From Posidonia oceanica (taxonomy: Eukaryota > Streptophyta > Magnoliopsida > Alismatales > Posidoniaceae): a stretch of 64,000 nucleotides of DNA. Positions 33,771-44,078 of the stretch are shown here, piece by piece. Location: the NCBI GenBank assembly GCA_037176725.1, contig JAZBRS010000020.1:84762001-84826000 (forward strand), in the 5' to 3' direction. Every line of letters begins with the position of its first letter. Within the stretch, counting starts at the first letter, position 1. The notes beneath the pieces were generated by a model. That model made no database searches. It was not told the DNA's origin and saw only the letters and a list, made by a program, of their open reading frames with translations. Made by a program: the position numbers and the translations under genes.

Positions 33771-35410
33771 GAAATGATAGCCTCTTCCCCCTCTGCAGCT
33801 ACACCAGTGCCTATGACAGCTACATTGACAGCTCCTGAGTCAGGAGCACTTCTGTAGGCACCAGCCACTTGTCCACTCGCGGCCGCAGCCACACCAATAC
33901 AGAAGTTACCTTTTCCAGGGGTGCAATCAGTCGATTCAGGCGACGGCGTGACTCAGCCCGCCTCATCAACAGCTCCACAAGCAAAGCAGGCTGCGTCATC
34001 AGCCATACCGCCGTCAGCTTTAGCAGATCCAACATTGTGGAAGACCCCCACCGCTACTACAGAGAAACAACCACCATTACACATGGGTGTCGGTGCCTCA
34101 TTCCCCAGAGCAACCGTCCAGCTGTTGGACCATCAGAAGAGCGCCTTTGCCTCCCCTCCAGCCACAGCACTATCCCTGTCGGCGCCACTGTCAGTGGCAT
34201 CCTTGACCGGCCTGTTTGCATCTCTAATCACCCCAGTGCCGCAACCAGCCATGCCAGGAGGTCAGCCAGCTAGCCAGCCAGTAACAGAACAGACACCCTG
34301 GCCGGTGATATGTCTGGAAGCCAGAGTAGACCCCGTAGGCGGAGGAATCGCTGGGCAGGGCCTTGAAGAGGCCGTCTACGCCTATTATGTCGACACACCC
34401 TTAGAAGACGAGGAGGGTGTGACTACAGAAGCCCAGGTGGCTGACAGGATCGGAGACTTGGAATTGCTGTTCCAAGAGCAACTCGCGATGTTGGCTGAAG
34501 ACACCGTCGAGCAGTAGACGTTGAGGAAAGGGAAAGCCGTGGCCACGGGTCCCTCCCGGCCGCAAGACCATTCCTCGATCATGGTCTTGGAAGAAGAACC
34601 GGAGGCAGCACCCACTAGACCAGATGAGTTGATCACTCCGCAGCCAAAAGGCGGGTCTAGGTGGTTCGTGCGGTGCATGCCCCGCACAAGCAGCGCATTT
34701 GGTGACAGTACACAGATTCGTCGCCTAGAGAACAGTTATCCGTCTCCGGCACTCCCTGCAAGTACATCTAAGAACGTGGAGGAGGGGATAGTATAGACAG
34801 CAGCGGTAACAGACAGAGCAGTCCCAGCAGTCCAGACAGTCCCAGCAGTGACAGTGGTGCCAGAGCAGCCAAAACAGACAGAGCAGCCAGATCAGTCAGC
34901 GGGACCAGGGGCCATTGAAGCAGACGTCACCCACCGATCCCATAGAAACACTCGGGTGAGCGTGACCATCCTGAGGCGTCATCAGGATCAAGACGTGGAA
35001 CATGTCCACTCCTTCGACATCACAGACCCCACATTTGATAAGGAGATCCTCTCAGAACTCATTGTATATGAGGAGAAGAACGATACAAGCGTAGATGAGA
35101 ATGATGAACCATTGCCTGAGTTCCAGCCTTATGATGACGACCCAGAAGGGCGCAACCTCCATGTCGAGGAAGAGATAGAGGTCATCAACATTGGCACAGC
35201 TGAAGATGTCAAGGAGGTCCGCATCAGTGCCCTACTAACACCCCAGGCTAGAGCAGAGTTTATTGCATTCCTTATGGAATATGCAGATGTCTTCGCCTAG
35301 AGTTATGAAGACATGGTCGGCCTTGATGTCGAGATCGTGGTGCACAACTTGCCTTTAGATCCAGACCCGAAGCCAGTAAAGTAGAAGCTTCGGAAGTGGT
35401 GACCATAATG
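33771..35410 (+). pseudogene. pol: Pol linker of C between G-patch segment and RT
   Basis: Same frame, low-complexity Ala/Pro/Thr then acidic (VEEEIEVINIGTAEDVKEV near 35164-35220), ending in the pre-RT segment LLTPQARAEFIAFLMEYADV. Stops: TAG 33855, 34515, 34794, 35298 and 35382, TGA 35400, TAA 35406. The long variable linker between protease and RT is usual in Ogre-type elements, where an intron has been reported; splice sites here were not verified. Confidence 0.7.
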
Positions 35411-36240
35411 GTTGCTCAAAATCAAAGAGGAAATCAAGAAGCAGCACAACATTGGTTTTCTCAAGGTCGTCCTCTATCTAGAATGGCTCGCGAACGTCGT
35501 GCCTATGCCCAAGAAGGATGGACAGGTCCGTATGTGCATTGGTTATAGGGATCTGAACAAAGCCAGTCCTAAGGACGACTTCCCTTTGCCGTACATCGAC
35601 ATCCTGGTGGACAACACTGTGGGGCACAAGATGCTCTCCTTCATGGACGGCTTCTCCGGCTACAATCAGATCAGAATGGCAGAAGAAGACATGGAGAAGA
35701 CCTCATTTATCATCCCTGGGGGGTCTTCTACTATCAGGTCATGCCATTTGGGCTCAATAACGCCGGAGCAACATATCAGAGGGCGATGACAGCATTATTC
35801 CACGACCTCATGCACCAAGAAGTTGAGGTCTACGTGGACGACATTATTGCTAAGTCTAGAGAGCCTGAGGATCACCTTATCTGCCTCAAGAAGCTCTTTA
35901 ACCACCTGAGAAAGTACAAGCTTCACCTTAACCCCAGTAAATGTGTATTCGAGGTATCATCCGGCAAGCTGCTAGGCTACATTGTTAGCCAGAGGGGGAT
36001 TGAAGTGGACCCGAGTAAGGCCAAAGCCATCGTGGACATGCCACCTCCCAAGACTGAGAAAGAAGTCAGAGGCTTGCTAGGGCGTCTGCAGTATATCAAC
36101 CGGTTCATTGCGCAACTCACACCTATCTGCGAATCGATCTTTAAGCTCCTGAAGAAGAATGCACAGATCAACTAGAGTGAGGAGTGCCAAGCTGCATTTG
36201 ACAAGATCAAGTAGCTCCTGGTCAAGCCTCCTGTCCTGGT
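35411..36240 (+). pseudogene. pol: Reverse transcriptase of element C
   Basis: Contains LANVVPMPKKDGQVRMCIGY, DLNKASPKDDFPLPYID, MLSFMDGFSGYNQI, then a one-base frameshift near 35715-35740, MPFGLNNAGATYQRAM, and the catalytic YVDD at 35831-35842, then KLLGYIVSQRGIEVDP. The C-terminal part is broken by TAG at 36173 and 36212. RT copies element RNA to cDNA in the particle. The order fits Ty3/gypsy. Confidence 0.93.
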
Positions 36241-36724
36241 CTCTCTTGTGCCAGGGAGACCCCTGATTCTCTATCTTTCTACCACGCAGCATTCCATGGG
36301 CGCCGTCTTGGGCCAACATGATGAAACCAATAGAAAAGAGAGTGCCATCTACTACATGAGCAAGAAGTTCACAGATTGTGAAGCTAGGTATAGTGCCATA
36401 GAGAAGACCTGCTTGTCTCTGGTCTGGGCTGTGCAAAAGCTAAGGCATTACATGATGGTGCACCCGGTCCAGCTCTTCTGCCGGCATGACCCTATCAAGT
36501 TCCTTTTCTAGAAGCCGGCTATGGTAGGCCGATGTGTTAAGTAGCAGGTGTTATTGTCTCAGTATGACATCACCTTCATCACACAGAAGTCAATGAAGGG
36601 GCAAGCCATGGCGGATCATCTGGCTGACTTCCCCTTACCTGAATATCAGCCTTTGCAGACACAGTTCCCTGATGAAGACATTTTATTCGCCATGGAGGAT
36701 TTAGAGCAGAAGGATTCCGAAGAC
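36241..36724 (+). pseudogene. pol: RNase H of element C
   Basis: The RT-linked RNase H: MGAVLGQHDETN, AIYYMSKKFTDCEARYSAIE, and LVWAVQKLRHYM, broken by TAG at 36509 and 36542. Then follows the connection ending in GQAMADHLADFPLPEYQP. Confidence 0.88.
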
Positions 36725-37130
36725 AAACTACAGTGGCATCTGTACTTCGATGGCGCGGTTAATAGAAGGGGCAAAGGCATCGGCATTGTCCTATCAATGC
36801 CGCAGGGAGTTCTGATCCCCTTTGCAAGGAAGATGATATTCCCTTGCACCAACAATGAGGTAGAGTATGAAGCCTGCCTTTTGGGACTGCAAGTCGCACT
36901 CGAGCATGATGTGCGCAAGCTGCATGTACATGGAGATGCGATGCTGGTCATCTCCCAGGTCAAGGACAACTGGAAGACCAAGGACCCTAAGCTGGTACCT
37001 TACCATGAATGCCTATTGAAGTTGATAGAAGAATTTGAAGACATCCGCTTCACTTACATGAATAGAGCCAAGAACGCATATGCAGATGCTTTGGCAACCT
37101 TAGCATCTTGGCTCTCCATACCCGAACATC
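36725..37130 (+). pseudogene. pol: Additional (archaeal-type) RNase H of element C
   Basis: LYFDGAVNRRGKGIGIVL with Asp at 36749-36751, NNEVEYEACLLGLQVALE, HGDAMLVISQV and NAYADALATLASWL supply the D-E-D-D set of an active RNase H. A second RNase H between RNase H and integrase is the defining trait of the Tat/Ogre clade. This stretch has no stop. Confidence 0.92.
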
Positions 37131-37564
37131 GTGCAGTGGACGTATCAGTCTCTCGTGTGGAACAGCCCGCACACTGCATGACTATCGAGGAAGCGGATCC
37201 AGCAGAGGAACTCCCATGGTACCACGACATTAAAGTCTTCCTGGAATCTGGTAGCCCCCCACCTGGTGCCTCAGCAACAGACAGAAAGACTTTGGCGTAT
37301 CTGGCGTCAAAGTATGTGATAGGGGCAGGACATTTGTACAGAAGATCTTACAACCAGATGCTCCTACGCTGCGTAGACAAAAAGGAGGCCGACACATTGA
37401 TGCTTCTAGTCCATGCAGGGACCTACGACCCTCACATGAATGGTGTGTTGCTGACCAAGAAGATTATGCTCCAAGGCTACTTCTGGTCAACCATGGAGGC
37501 AGACTACTGCCAATTTGTGCGCAAATGCCATAGCTGCCAGATCCATGGGAACTTAATACACGCT
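37131..37564 (+). pseudogene. pol: Integrase N-terminal part of C (zinc finger)
   Basis: DRKTLAYLASKYVI, then VHAGTYDPHMNGVLLTKKI and CQFVRKCHSCQIHGN form the HHCC zinc finger. The reading stops at the solo LTR inserted at 37565 and resumes in frame at 39737, because LTR plus TSD is 2,172 bp, a multiple of three. Confidence 0.9.
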
Positions 37565-39731
37565 TGTAATATCCTGATTTTCCATAATATAATTGAGTTA
37601 ATTATTTTAGAAAATCTTTCCCTGTTGCTGTTGTTTGTGGTGTGTTGGTGTTGTGTGTCTTTGGTGGTTTGGTTTCTGGCTCCTCGGTGTTGTTTGGTGT
37701 GGTCGTGAGGAAGTGAGGGCTTTGTTGAAGGATGTTTGGGGCCTGAGTGTGGTTTGTGGTGGAAAATGGGTTAGAGTGCAATTTGCCCATTTTTCCCACT
37801 GTATGTGCTCATTTCCTTCTTCCCCTTTTCTTCCTTCCTTTCGTTTTCTCCACCCGACAGCCGATTGCAGCCTAAGCGATCGCCGACGGCTAGAGGAGAT
37901 CGAGGAGGTGTGGCCAGTGCTCGAGGAGCGCAGAGGCAAGCCGGTGAGGAGGTGTGGTGCTCGTCGGCCGGAGGAGGGCTGTGTTCGTCGGCCGGTCGAG
38001 GTTTGGGGGCGGAGTGTTCGCCGGTGGTTGGTACGCGTCTCCCCCGAGGTTTTCTTTCCAATTCTTGCCTAGAATGCTTAGAATGCATGTGATCTAGCTA
38101 TGCCATGAATATTGTAGGATTTTGTTTGGTTTTGAAAGGTTTTTGGATTGGTTGTGGTTTGAATGGAAATAGGTTTTATTTGACCTCTTGAGCTTTGCGA
38201 ATTTATATCTTGATGTATGATGCATGGATTGGTTTGATTTTTGTGCTCATGTGTAGAGCACTCGTGATACTTTGATTCTAGTATTTACTTGTGATTTATG
38301 GGTTTTTGTGGTGAGATCGGTTGGAGTCCCCATCTTGGGCGATTTGTTTTAGGTTTCGTTTTGGTTTTTTGAGATCGCCCAGATCGCTACGACCTTTATT
38401 TTCGGTATGCTATTTTTGGTAGAAATCGGTACGACCCGCCATTTTCGGTGTCCTGTTTTGCTGTCAGTTTAGGCCAGATTCTGATTTCGGTGTGCCGAAA
38501 TCGATCGATCTGCCGATTTTTGTGTGGATCGGTTCGACCGGTGGGTTTGGTTCCACTGAATCAGGGATTTTCGGTCTACCGGTGGCATTTTTGGTGTGCC
38601 GTTTTTGGTCTGAACCCGAACTCGGTGCCTAGAACGGTCTACTGGTTGATTTGGTCCTCCCAAATCAGGGATTTTCGGTCGATTGGTGCTGACTTTTCGG
38701 TGTGCCGTTTTTAGGGTAAAATGGTTTTTAAAGAGAGAGATTTGGGTTTTCGAGGTATTTGGTTTTATTGTGTTTTGGCATGGTTTTGTGGATTATGAGG
38801 AAAGGTTTTGAAAGGATTTCTAAATGACTTTAGAAAAGAAATGCATATTTGCGAAAAGAGTTTGGAAATGGTTTCCGTGGTTTTGAGGACCAAGAGACCG
38901 AAGCTTCTGACTAGCGATTAGGGGTGTTTGAATACACGCCCTATGGTCCAAGAGTCAGGTAGCCTAGGGTGAGGTTAGCGGTACAGTAGGCCCCGTTGAA
39001 ACAGACGGTCTACCCTCTGTGCCGGTGCTGGCTGGGGTTGGGGTTGGTGTCCCCAGACGCTCGGGCACCAAAGGGACGCCTGAGTGCGTAACCCCGTGTT
39101 GTTATGAAGTTGATCATGAAAATGATCATGCTATAAATTGAGGGCTGAGTTCCCAGGGCGGATTGTTCTCCCACACGGGGTAGTCCTTCGCGGCATTGCA
39201 GCCAGGAGATGCGTGTGTCATCTGCAACTGCTTGTGGCTAGTGTCGTTCACCTGTGGCTAGGGTGTTCGATGATATTTTGGAATCGATGTGTGTGTGAGT
39301 GTGGATTTGAGATGAATTGTGATGTATTTGAGATTGCATGTTTTAGAAAATGTGGATAGCTTTATAAAAGCATGTGATTTGATGTTAGTGAATGGTATGC
39401 TTTTAAATAGCATAGATTGCTGTGAATTTATGATGTTTATTGCTTTAGTAATTGTTTCTGCTGCCATTTGCCGTGGTTTTGGGTGGCACGTATTGGGTGA
39501 CTTAGATGTCACTCACGCGTGTTTTGCGTTTTGGTTTTCAGGTGCAAGGTCGAGGTACAGTCTAGCCTGGTGCTTGTTTAGGGGAGCCACGTAGCCGCAC
39601 ACTGGGGATCTTGGGAGTATTTTAACAATTTTGTAAAAGTTTTGAATTTATTCTCAAATGTAATTAATTGTTTATTCTTTTAAATATCATTTGGGTAGTT
39701 GATGCTATTTGGTCGCGTAGGGGGCGTGACA
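37565..39731 (+). mobile_element. S3: Tekay-like solo LTR inside the C integrase (2,167 bp)
   Basis: Starts TGTAATATCC, ends GGGGCGTGACA, flanked by ACGCT (37560-37564) and ATGCT (39732-39736): a 5-bp TSD in which one copy has a C-to-T change at a CpG. Removing the LTR and one TSD copy rejoins the integrase between zinc finger and core. It shares with T's LTR the AATCAGGGATTTTCGGT units (38559, 38663), the GGGTGAC...TCACTC block (39493-39515) and GGTTTTCAG (39533-39541). No gene is present; the frames at 37635-38092 are low-complexity. Confidence 0.93.
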
Positions 39732-40630
39732 ATGCTCCCCCACAAGAATTGCATAGCATGTCTTCGCCATGGCCTTTCTCCACCTGGGGGATCGATGTCA
39801 TCGGCACCATACACCCACCGGCTTCCAACGGTCATCGCTACATTCTGGTGGTGATCGACTACTTTACTAAGTGGGTGGAAGCGGCCTCCTACAAGACAGT
39901 TACTGTTGTGGCTACAGAGAAGTTTATCAGAAACAATATCATAGCCCGGTATGGGGTCCCGCACGCGCTCATCTCTGATAATGGCACAAACTTCATAGCC
40001 AAGAGGATCGAAGACTACCTGCAGAGCTTCAACATCAAGCATCACCGATCCTCGCCTTATCGGCTACAGATGAACGGCGCAGTAGAGTCTGCCAACAAGA
40101 ACCTTATCAAAATCCTGAAAAAGATGGCAGAGATTCACAAGGACTGGCATGACAAGCTTCCGTACGCACTCTGGGCGTACAGGACATCAGTCCGAACCTC
40201 GATAGGAGTGACCCCGTACTCTTTGGTGTACGGCATGGAGGCAGTGCTGCCTGTTGAAGTAGAGATTCCCTTACTACGGATCCTACGAGAAGCTGAGCTG
40301 GAAGAAGCAGAATGGGTCGAAGATCGCTGCGTCTAGCTGAACCTAATTGACAAGCATAGGCTGCAAGCCATACATCATGCTCGGTGCTACCAGAAGCGCT
40401 TGGTCAGAGCATACCTGAAGAAGGTTAGGCCTAGAAGCTTCAATCCAGGGGATATGGCCCTTCAAGCCATCCATCTCCCCGACGGCTGAGGGAAATTCTG
40501 ACCCAACTGGCGTGGCCCCTTCTTAATCAAGCGGGTCTTCTCCGACGGTGCAGTAGTCCTTGAGGACATGGACCAAGTTGAGCAGTCTGAGCCGGTCAAT
40601 TCATGCTACCTTAAGAAATACTACCAGTAG
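39732..40630 (+). pseudogene. pol: Integrase core and C-terminus of C
   Basis: Core with Asp at 39794-39796 (WGIDVIG), Asp at 39977-39979 (ISDNGTNF) and Glu at 40085-40087 (GAVESANK), an intact DD35E triad. Then follow LPYALWAYRTSVRTSIG, TPYSLVYGMEAVLPVE and a C-terminal RGPFLIKRVFSDGAV, ending at TAG 40628-40630. Broken by TAG 40334 and TGA 40487 and 40499. Confidence 0.92.
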
Positions 40631-41940
40631 CCTGCCGCTGCTACCTTGCAGAGTCCTCTCTCTCTTACTTCTTGCATTACTTCTTTCCCATGCATTTTAG
40701 GCTTGTTTATTTTTCAGCAAAGAAAGTTGTAAATGTATTATGTGCATTGCTATCATAAGCCCGATGACGAAAATCAGAGATGCTTGCTTGCTTTGGAAGG
40801 AATACCCTCTACCTCTCCCGGCACTACATAGATGTCTTAACCAGTGAGGGAGCCACCATCCAGTGAGGGCAGACGAAGTGTCTAAACCCCTCTAGGACTT
40901 ACACCTCCAGAGGGAGAAAGAAAAATCCTAGGGTGTGAGAGAGTGTGAGCAAAACCTACATGTCTAAGCCTAAGCACAAAAAAAAGAAGAAGAGAGAAAA
41001 TAAAAGGCGAAGACAGAAGTCGGCCCTAGAGATAGAGGTGTGCAGCATAACCTTGTCCCTCCAATTACCTTAGAGATGATCCAAAATCCGCACTTGGGAG
41101 TCTACCAGCCTTGCAAAGCCTGGTCCCCTATCTCAAAACCAGGCACCCATTACCTCTAAGTTAGGGATAGTGGAAGCCTGCGAGCCAAAAAAAAAAGAAA
41201 AGAAAGAAAATACCAAAAAAAAAAACAAAGGAAAAAAGGGGGCAAAAACAAAAGTCAGCCCCAGAAACAAAGGCAAGCAGCGTGATCCTGCCCCCTTTCG
41301 CCTACCTTAGGGAAGAACCAAAGTTGCACCTGGGAAATACACAAGTCCCATAAGGGCCGAACCAGCTTTGCAAAGCCTAGCCCCCCAGCTCCAAACTAGG
41401 TGCCCACTACCTCCAAGCCAGGGATAGGGGAAACTTGCACACCTATGTGGGAGCAAAAGAGACAAGAAAAATGAAAAGAGTAGGTGTAGCTCCTTGAGAG
41501 TTTGGCATGGAGCCTGTCTTCACTACACCACCACCCAAGCACCACCAATACCCATTCCGGAGTGCCACCAACAGTTAGGAATCTGAGTAGAGTCTGGTGA
41601 ATTAGAGATCGCTCCTTCCTTTGCAGCAGGCATCAAGCACTCCATATGCTGAGGGCAATAGATTTAGTATAGATCATGCATGCATCTATCCATTATCAAA
41701 TCTCTTCTTTTGTCCCTTTCCTCCCACTCTGCAAAGTTTGGCTCAGCACTGGGACAGTACTTCTACCAAGGCAGGTTGGCCGCCTCCAAACCTTAGAGCA
41801 ACCGATCACTGTCAGTCCAGCAGCTCAGGGAATGCATCAGTAATCAGAGACAAGGCGATCACTCCAAAGGCAGTAGGACAACTTTAGCACCCCTTGGGGG
41901 CCCCTCACGGGTTGTCGGGTCTGCGCAGTCAGGTGCCACC
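40631..41940 (+). other. Region after pol in C; ~235-bp tandem duplication
   Basis: Non-coding. Two purine-rich units (about 40965-41195 and 41200-41450) share AAGTCGGCC/AAGTCAGCC (41017 and 41252), GCAAAGCCT and ACCAGGCACCCA-type sequence, 235 bp apart. From 41460 to 41940 no repeat or gene is seen. Confidence 0.7.
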
Positions 41941-41956
41941 CCTAATCTTTGTGCAA

Positions 41957-42136
41957 CTTCGCTCTGGGTGGACGAAGTGTCTTTTCGCTTGCCCCCTTGC
42001 TCCATACAGGACAAGGACAAGTGTGCCCCTTTGTGACTTCGTTCCAGATGGACGAAGCCCCCTTCCATTGTCTCCTCGCTCTGCACGGACGAGGACAAGA
42101 ATGCCTTTTATGCGATTTCGCCCTGTGCAGGCGAAG
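41957..42136 (+). repeat. Array of five short hairpins before the DUF7745 ORF
   Basis: Stems (5'/3'): CTTCG 41957/CGAAG 41973; CCTTG 41995/CAAGG 42012; CTTCG 42037/CGAAG 42053; CCTCG 42074/CGAGG 42090; TTTCG 42116/CGAAG 42132. Loops are 11-12 nt and mostly begin CTC or TCC and end GGA. Spacing alternates 38, 42, 37, 42 bp. Hairpins 2 and 4 differ by a paired change (T-A to C-G), which suggests the fold matters. It lies about 140-200 bp upstream of the possible ATGs of the DUF7745 ORF. Confidence 0.75.
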
Positions 42137-42273
42137 CCCCTCGTTACTTAGTTGAATGTGCTTGAATTTTGTGGTCTGATTGCTAGCTGTAGCGTTTGAA
42201 CTGCTTTATCAGCTTTATATGCACATCTACTTCTCTATCTACCAGCATTATATGCCTGTACATTTCCGGATTG

Positions 42274-43538
42274 ATGAATAGCTTTGGCTACAGGTACTCG
42301 AAGATTTCGCAGCAGCTCCCTGCATTCTCTCCTGCAATGGGTTTCCCTACCTTGGTGACTCCAACACATTGCTCTGAGACTCTCCGAGAGTGGATTGCCA
42401 TGCTCACTGAGGCTGACTATGAGAAGCTGCGTTTGTGGGGCATACCATCCAAGCTTCTAAAAGCTGCTGATGTAGAGGTTAGCCGACATCTCCTGTGCAC
42501 TGCTGCAAGGTTCTGGAAGTCAGCGCACCACGTCTTTCGCTTCGGTAGGACAGAATTAATGCCCACGCTGGAGGAAGTATGCCGGATTTACGGTTTCTCC
42601 ACGCTCATGGGACCAGCTGTGTTCATGAGGCGAACTGGCTATGCCACTGTCTTGAGAGAGCTAACAGGACTCTCTGCACAAAGCTGCGAGAAGAGACTGG
42701 TCTGTATCGACGGGCCTGTGTTCGCGCTCCGCCTGGACTACTTTGAGGAAGTCTCCAAGAAGTGCACCGTACTGGGAGATGAACTATGGCTCCGCGGCTT
42801 CGTCACTCGCTTCCTGGGCGAGCTAATCTTCAGCCATGGCCGGTTGACTGTCGCTATTGAGGTTGCGGAGATCGCCCTTGCTGTGGTGACCTGCCAAATT
42901 GACCTGGCACCTGTCATCCTAGCTGAGACGTACCGCGGGCTGGACCACATTTCGCACCACTGCTGCCACTTTCACGGCTGCGGGGCCCTGGTGCAGGTGT
43001 GGCTGGCTGGACATCTGGAGGTAGACATCCTACGCCCCCAGAAACATGCATTTGAGACATACTGTAGCAGCAGCCACGCCAAGACCATCAAGACTGTCCA
43101 CGAGGAGTATGAAAGGCTGGAAAAGCTGACAAATGATACAGTGACTTGGCGTATCATCCCATCTACAGTAGAGCCGTTCACTGTTCTCTTCGGCGCCCGC
43201 GACATGCGATTGGTCATCCTGCTAGGGTTCACCGAAGGCATGGAGTATCACCCCATCTGGGTCATGCGGCAGTTTGGCTTCCAAAAAGGGGCTTTTGTCG
43301 ACAGCACAGCACCGAAGCTGCTCCAGCCCTATCATTTCAGCACGACTGTTGCCACAACAAAGCTAGCCGACCTTATGTGCATGGCATGAAATCAACAGAC
43401 ATTGCAGCTGCAAAGGGCTCAGGATGTACTCCTGAGTATCTAACTGAAGTACAGGGGCTTTGGCCCATTAATGAGATCCCACCTGGCGCACCTCTGTTTC
43501 CTAATGCCAGGAGGTCGAAGAAGGCCCGGACCAGCTAG
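42274..43538 (+). pseudogene. DUF7745 (plant mobile-domain-like) ORF in env position of C
   Basis: Two in-frame ATGs are possible: 42274 (MNSFGYRYSKISQQLPAF) and 42337 (MGFPTLVTPTHC). About 370 codons are open, then a TGA at 43387 caused by an apparent one-base loss; the next frame carries the natural end (AAKGSGCTPEYLTEVQ...) to TAG 43536-43538. Matches to DUF7745 style: LCTAARFWKSAHHVFRFG, LMPTLEEVCRIYGF, CQIDLAPVILAETYRGLDHI, ALVQVWLAGHLEVD and HPIWVMRQFGFQKGAF. Related PMD/MAIL proteins include nuclear plant silencing factors and many transposon-borne copies. Its function in the element is unknown. It has no premature stop before the frameshift, unlike pol. It occupies the place where Athila element A has its own env-position ORF. 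Confidence 0.75.
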
Positions 43539-43977
43539 GGTGTTTGTACATCTGCATATCCCTTTTGAGTCTTACTGTACTCTGTTCAGCCTGTTATAGG
43601 CGTGTAATCAAGACTTTGTTAATGCAAGGATGTTTCGTGCCATTTGCTTATGTGCTTGGTCTGCTTTCCATAACATAATGCATGCATGGTCTTACAATCA
43701 TATCTTCAGCATACTGCTCCAGCCCCCCAGAGCCATGAGGAGGGCACTATCAGAACCTGACAGCTTGCAAGTGCAGAAGCAATTGTCAACACTCTCAGTG
43801 TCAGGGAAGGCTACCAGGCAAACTCCACACTCCCCCAAGGCGCCAGAATCTCTGCAGACCAACGCCATCGAGACGAGTAAAGCCACAAAGCACTCCCGGT
43901 TGGATCTCCGCCGGGCTAGTAGCCCTAACTACCCGTTTGACAAGCGCGTCAGCTTTGTTTATGTTTGTCGTTTTTTC
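43539..43977 (+). other. Spacer after the DUF7745 ORF
   Basis: Non-coding by my reading; a short open frame (43630-44019) is unlike any family I recognise. It contains GGGCTAGTAGCCCTAACTA (43913-43931), similar to the unit amplified in D at 62950-63125. Confidence 0.55.
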
Positions 43978-44055
43978 GATACCAAGGGCGCTTCGGCTAT
44001 CCCCTGGCATCATCCCTGATACCAGGGGCATCTTTTTTGCTGCCCTATGGTGTCA
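43978..44055 (+). repeat. GATACC/GGTATC-type hairpin module, copy 1 (C)
   Basis: GATACCAAGGGCGC...CCCCTGGCATC, then GATACCAGGGGCATC...GCTGCCCTATGGTGTC: two adjacent inverted repeats. Copy 2 lies on the other side of the minisatellite; D has two copies at 63227-63301 and 63403-63475. Confidence 0.75.
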
Positions 44056-44078
44056 CTCTCTTCCGGGCGTTTTGTGCG

